Assembly: GCA_902768975.1 (NCBI GenBank)
Contig: CACXMZ010000005.1
Span: forward strand, 62,001 to 126,000
Direction: 5' to 3'
Source of the DNA: an uncultured Coriobacteriaceae bacterium
GTDB lineage: Bacteria > Actinomycetota > Coriobacteriia > Coriobacteriales > Eggerthellaceae
Length of the DNA: 64,000 nucleotides
The notes under the pieces are model-generated. The model was not told the DNA's origin, made no database searches, and worked only from the letters and a program-made list of their open reading frames with translations. This document shows positions 62,696 to 64,000 of this stretch, one piece after another. Position numbers and translations under genes: made by a program. Position 1 is the stretch's first letter. Every line of letters begins with the position of its first letter.

Positions 62696-63328
62696 ATGAC
62701 AAAAATGCTGTACCAGGGTCACGGTTCCTATCGGTTTGTTTTAAACGATGGCACAGTAGTCTATGTTGACCCATTCGCAGGGGATGGCTACGATCTTCCG
62801 GCTGACCTTATTCTTTCGACCCACGAACATTTTGATCATACCGGCTTCGAAAAGATGCCCCATGCACCTGGCTGCACCATCATTCGTGCGAAGGACTTGC
62901 ATCCTTCGATTGACGACTATAGTGAAAGCCTTGAATCCCACGGCGTTTACATTACGTCCGTGCAGGCTTACAACAGTAACCACCCCAAGGCTGAATGCGT
63001 GGGCTATCTGCTCGATTTCGACAATGTGCGATTCTACGCTTCTGGCGACACAAGTGCCACGGAAGACATGGAGTCGGGCTTTTTGGCAGACATGTACATT
63101 GATTATGCGGTCTTTCCCTGCGACGGCTTGTATAACATGGACCGCGCCGAAGCGAGCCGCTGTGCCGCGCTCGTAAAAGCACGCCATAGCATTCCCATAC
63201 ACATGGTGCCCATGAGCGACCCTACTAACCCAAGCCAGCTCTTTGACCGCACCCGTGCTGAAGAGTTTCAAGCCCCAGGGCGTATTATCCTAGCTCCGGG
63301 TGAAGAACTGGAGCTTGTACATTCTTAG
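62696..63328 (+). CDS. Metallo-beta-lactamase-fold hydrolase (UlaG-like)
   Basis: 210 residues. Metal-binding motif STHEHFDHTG near residue 42, further ligands in YASGDTSA and the C-terminal IPIHMVPMSDP. It lacks the long insertions of RNase J or glyoxalase II and matches the short UPF0173/UlaG-like group. The substrate may be a lactone or phosphodiester; not decided. AGGAGG precedes the ATG by 6 nt. Confidence 0.85.
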   Translation: MTKMLYQGHGSYRFVLNDGTVVYVDPFAGDGYDLPADLILSTHEHFDHTGFEKMPHAPGCTIIRAKDLHPSIDDYSESLESHGVYITSVQAYNSNHPKAECVGYLLDFDNVRFYASGDTSATEDMESGFLADMYIDYAVFPCDGLYNMDRAEASRCAALVKARHSIPIHMVPMSDPTNPSQLFDRTRAEEFQAPGRIILAPGEELELVHS

Positions 63329-63415
63329 GGGATTATTGGCTCACAAGTCGCATAATTTGCGTGAAGTAATTTAGCCGACTATAGCTTATGAGTACCAAGC
63401 TGGTATTTTATAGGC

Positions 63416-64000
63416 ATGGACACTTTCGAACTCATACTTTTGCTCTTTGCGGCGGTGCTTCTTTCCGCTGTACTTGAGCAGATTATTCCCAAGGTTTCGC
63501 TTCCGCTTATTCAAGCGGGCCTGGGCGTGGCCCTTGCCATTTTCACGACTCAGCCCATTACTATTTCATTTAACCCTGAATTCTTCTTGCTGGTATTTAT
63601 CGCACCACTTTTGTTCCACGACGCCAAACATGCCGACAAGCTTGGTATGTGGCGCAATAAAAACTATATCTTCTGCCTTGCTATCGGCCTGGTTGTAGCA
63701 ATTATGCTTATCGTGGGCTTTGCAGTGCATGCCATTATTCCCTCCATTCCGCTTGCAGCTGCCTTTGCCCTGGGGGCCGCCTTGGGGCCAACCGATGCAG
63801 TTGCCGTGTTAGCCTTGAAGAAGGTAGCCCACGTACAGCGCCGTGAAAGCGCACTTTTGGCAGGGGAGTGCTTGCTCAATGATGCTTCTGGCGTTGTGGC
63901 ATTTCAGTTTGCCATTGCTGCAGCCGTTACTGGCTCATTTACCGTCCTGGAGTCGGGCCTTGCCTTTGTAATTTCATTTTTCGGCGGCATTATCCTGGGT
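63416..64000 (+). CDS. Na+/H+ antiporter, CPA1 (NhaP/NhaK) type, 5' part only
   Basis: The first 195 codons are seen; the gene runs off the window. Five or six membrane spans are visible. Family marks are AFALGAALGPTDAVAVLALKK and GECLLNDASGVVAFQFA, the ion-binding Asp and ND motifs of CPA1 antiporters. ATG at 63416 has no good ribosome binding site; TATTTT ends 6 nt before it. It would exchange Na+ or K+ for protons to keep pH balance. Confidence 0.88.
   Translation, partial: MDTFELILLLFAAVLLSAVLEQIIPKVSLPLIQAGLGVALAIFTTQPITISFNPEFFLLVFIAPLLFHDAKHADKLGMWRNKNYIFCLAIGLVVAIMLIVGFAVHAIIPSIPLAAAFALGAALGPTDAVAVLALKKVAHVQRRESALLAGECLLNDASGVVAFQFAIAAAVTGSFTVLESGLAFVISFFGGIILG

Overview
The window is a 64 kb stretch of a bacterial chromosome of moderate G+C content. 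It is almost entirely housekeeping genes, with a periplasm-facing Tat-exported [NiFe] hydrogenase, a rubrerythrin, several Fe-S proteins and tRNA-tuf and tRNA-secE-nusG-rplKA clusters. Gene content, frequent GTG/TTG starts, candidate leaderless genes and the family make-up (DUF1846, C39-like exoprotein, DUF1461, TDT transporter) best fit an anaerobic actinobacterium of the Coriobacteriia/Eggerthellales type. That placement is inference; there is no rRNA gene in the window. I see no prophage, complete insertion sequence, CRISPR array or plasmid backbone.

Layout. 1-6.1 kb: tail of a zinc-ribbon protein, thrS, a secreted C39-like protein, trxA, prfA, prmC. 6.1-11.2 kb: a MacAB-type export system (adaptor, ATPase, permease), an array of degenerate 10-mers and an FMN-dependent hydroxy-acid dehydrogenase. 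11.3-14.2 kb (minus): putP-like symporter and a MocR-type aminotransferase. 14.4-19.25 kb: tRNA-Tyr, -Thr, -Met, tuf, rpmG, tRNA-Trp, secE, nusG, rplK, rplA, tRNA-Gln. 19.3-25.8 kb: map, nadK (minus), murJ, a 22-bp inverted-repeat-bounded element, a DUF1846 gene (minus), xerD. 25.8-33.3 kb: heterodimeric ABC exporter, HAD phosphatase, an AAA+-like protein without a Walker A motif, an Rrf2 regulator, a MutY-like glycosylase. 33.4-39.3 kb: rubrerythrin, hydrogenase small, large and cytochrome b subunits, maturation protease, nth. 39.4-50.2 kb: frame-disrupted mfd, Fe-S protein, gltX, DUF1461 protein, metK, a REP-like double palindrome, priA. 50.2-64 kb: Ldh-type dehydrogenase, tRNA-Thr, glycosyltransferase, a LolD-like ATPase with a giant coiled-coil FtsX permease, rnhA, tRNA-Arg, argF, argS, a DUF1232 protein, TDT transporter, tRNA-Lys, tRNA-His, DUF4230 and metallo-hydrolase genes, and the start of a Na+/H+ antiporter.

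How it works together. Translation dominates (four aminoacyl-tRNA synthetases, RF1 with its methyltransferase, EF-Tu, L11/L1/L33, nine tRNAs, Map). Anaerobic energy and redox handling comes from the hydrogenase, rubrerythrin, thioredoxin and the Fe-S and flavin dehydrogenases. DNA repair is represented by MutY, Nth, Mfd and PriA.

The most unusual signals are intergenic and structural. A composite palindrome family (terminator-like hairpin, spacer, long hairpin centred on GTAC-AAGTAC, then TCGCTG) occurs at four gene borders, and its right edge can serve as a -35 element. Others are a helically phased 10-mer array after the permease gene, a MITE-like element, the Walker-A-less AAA+ protein beside Rrf2, and an apparent deletion/frameshift in mfd.
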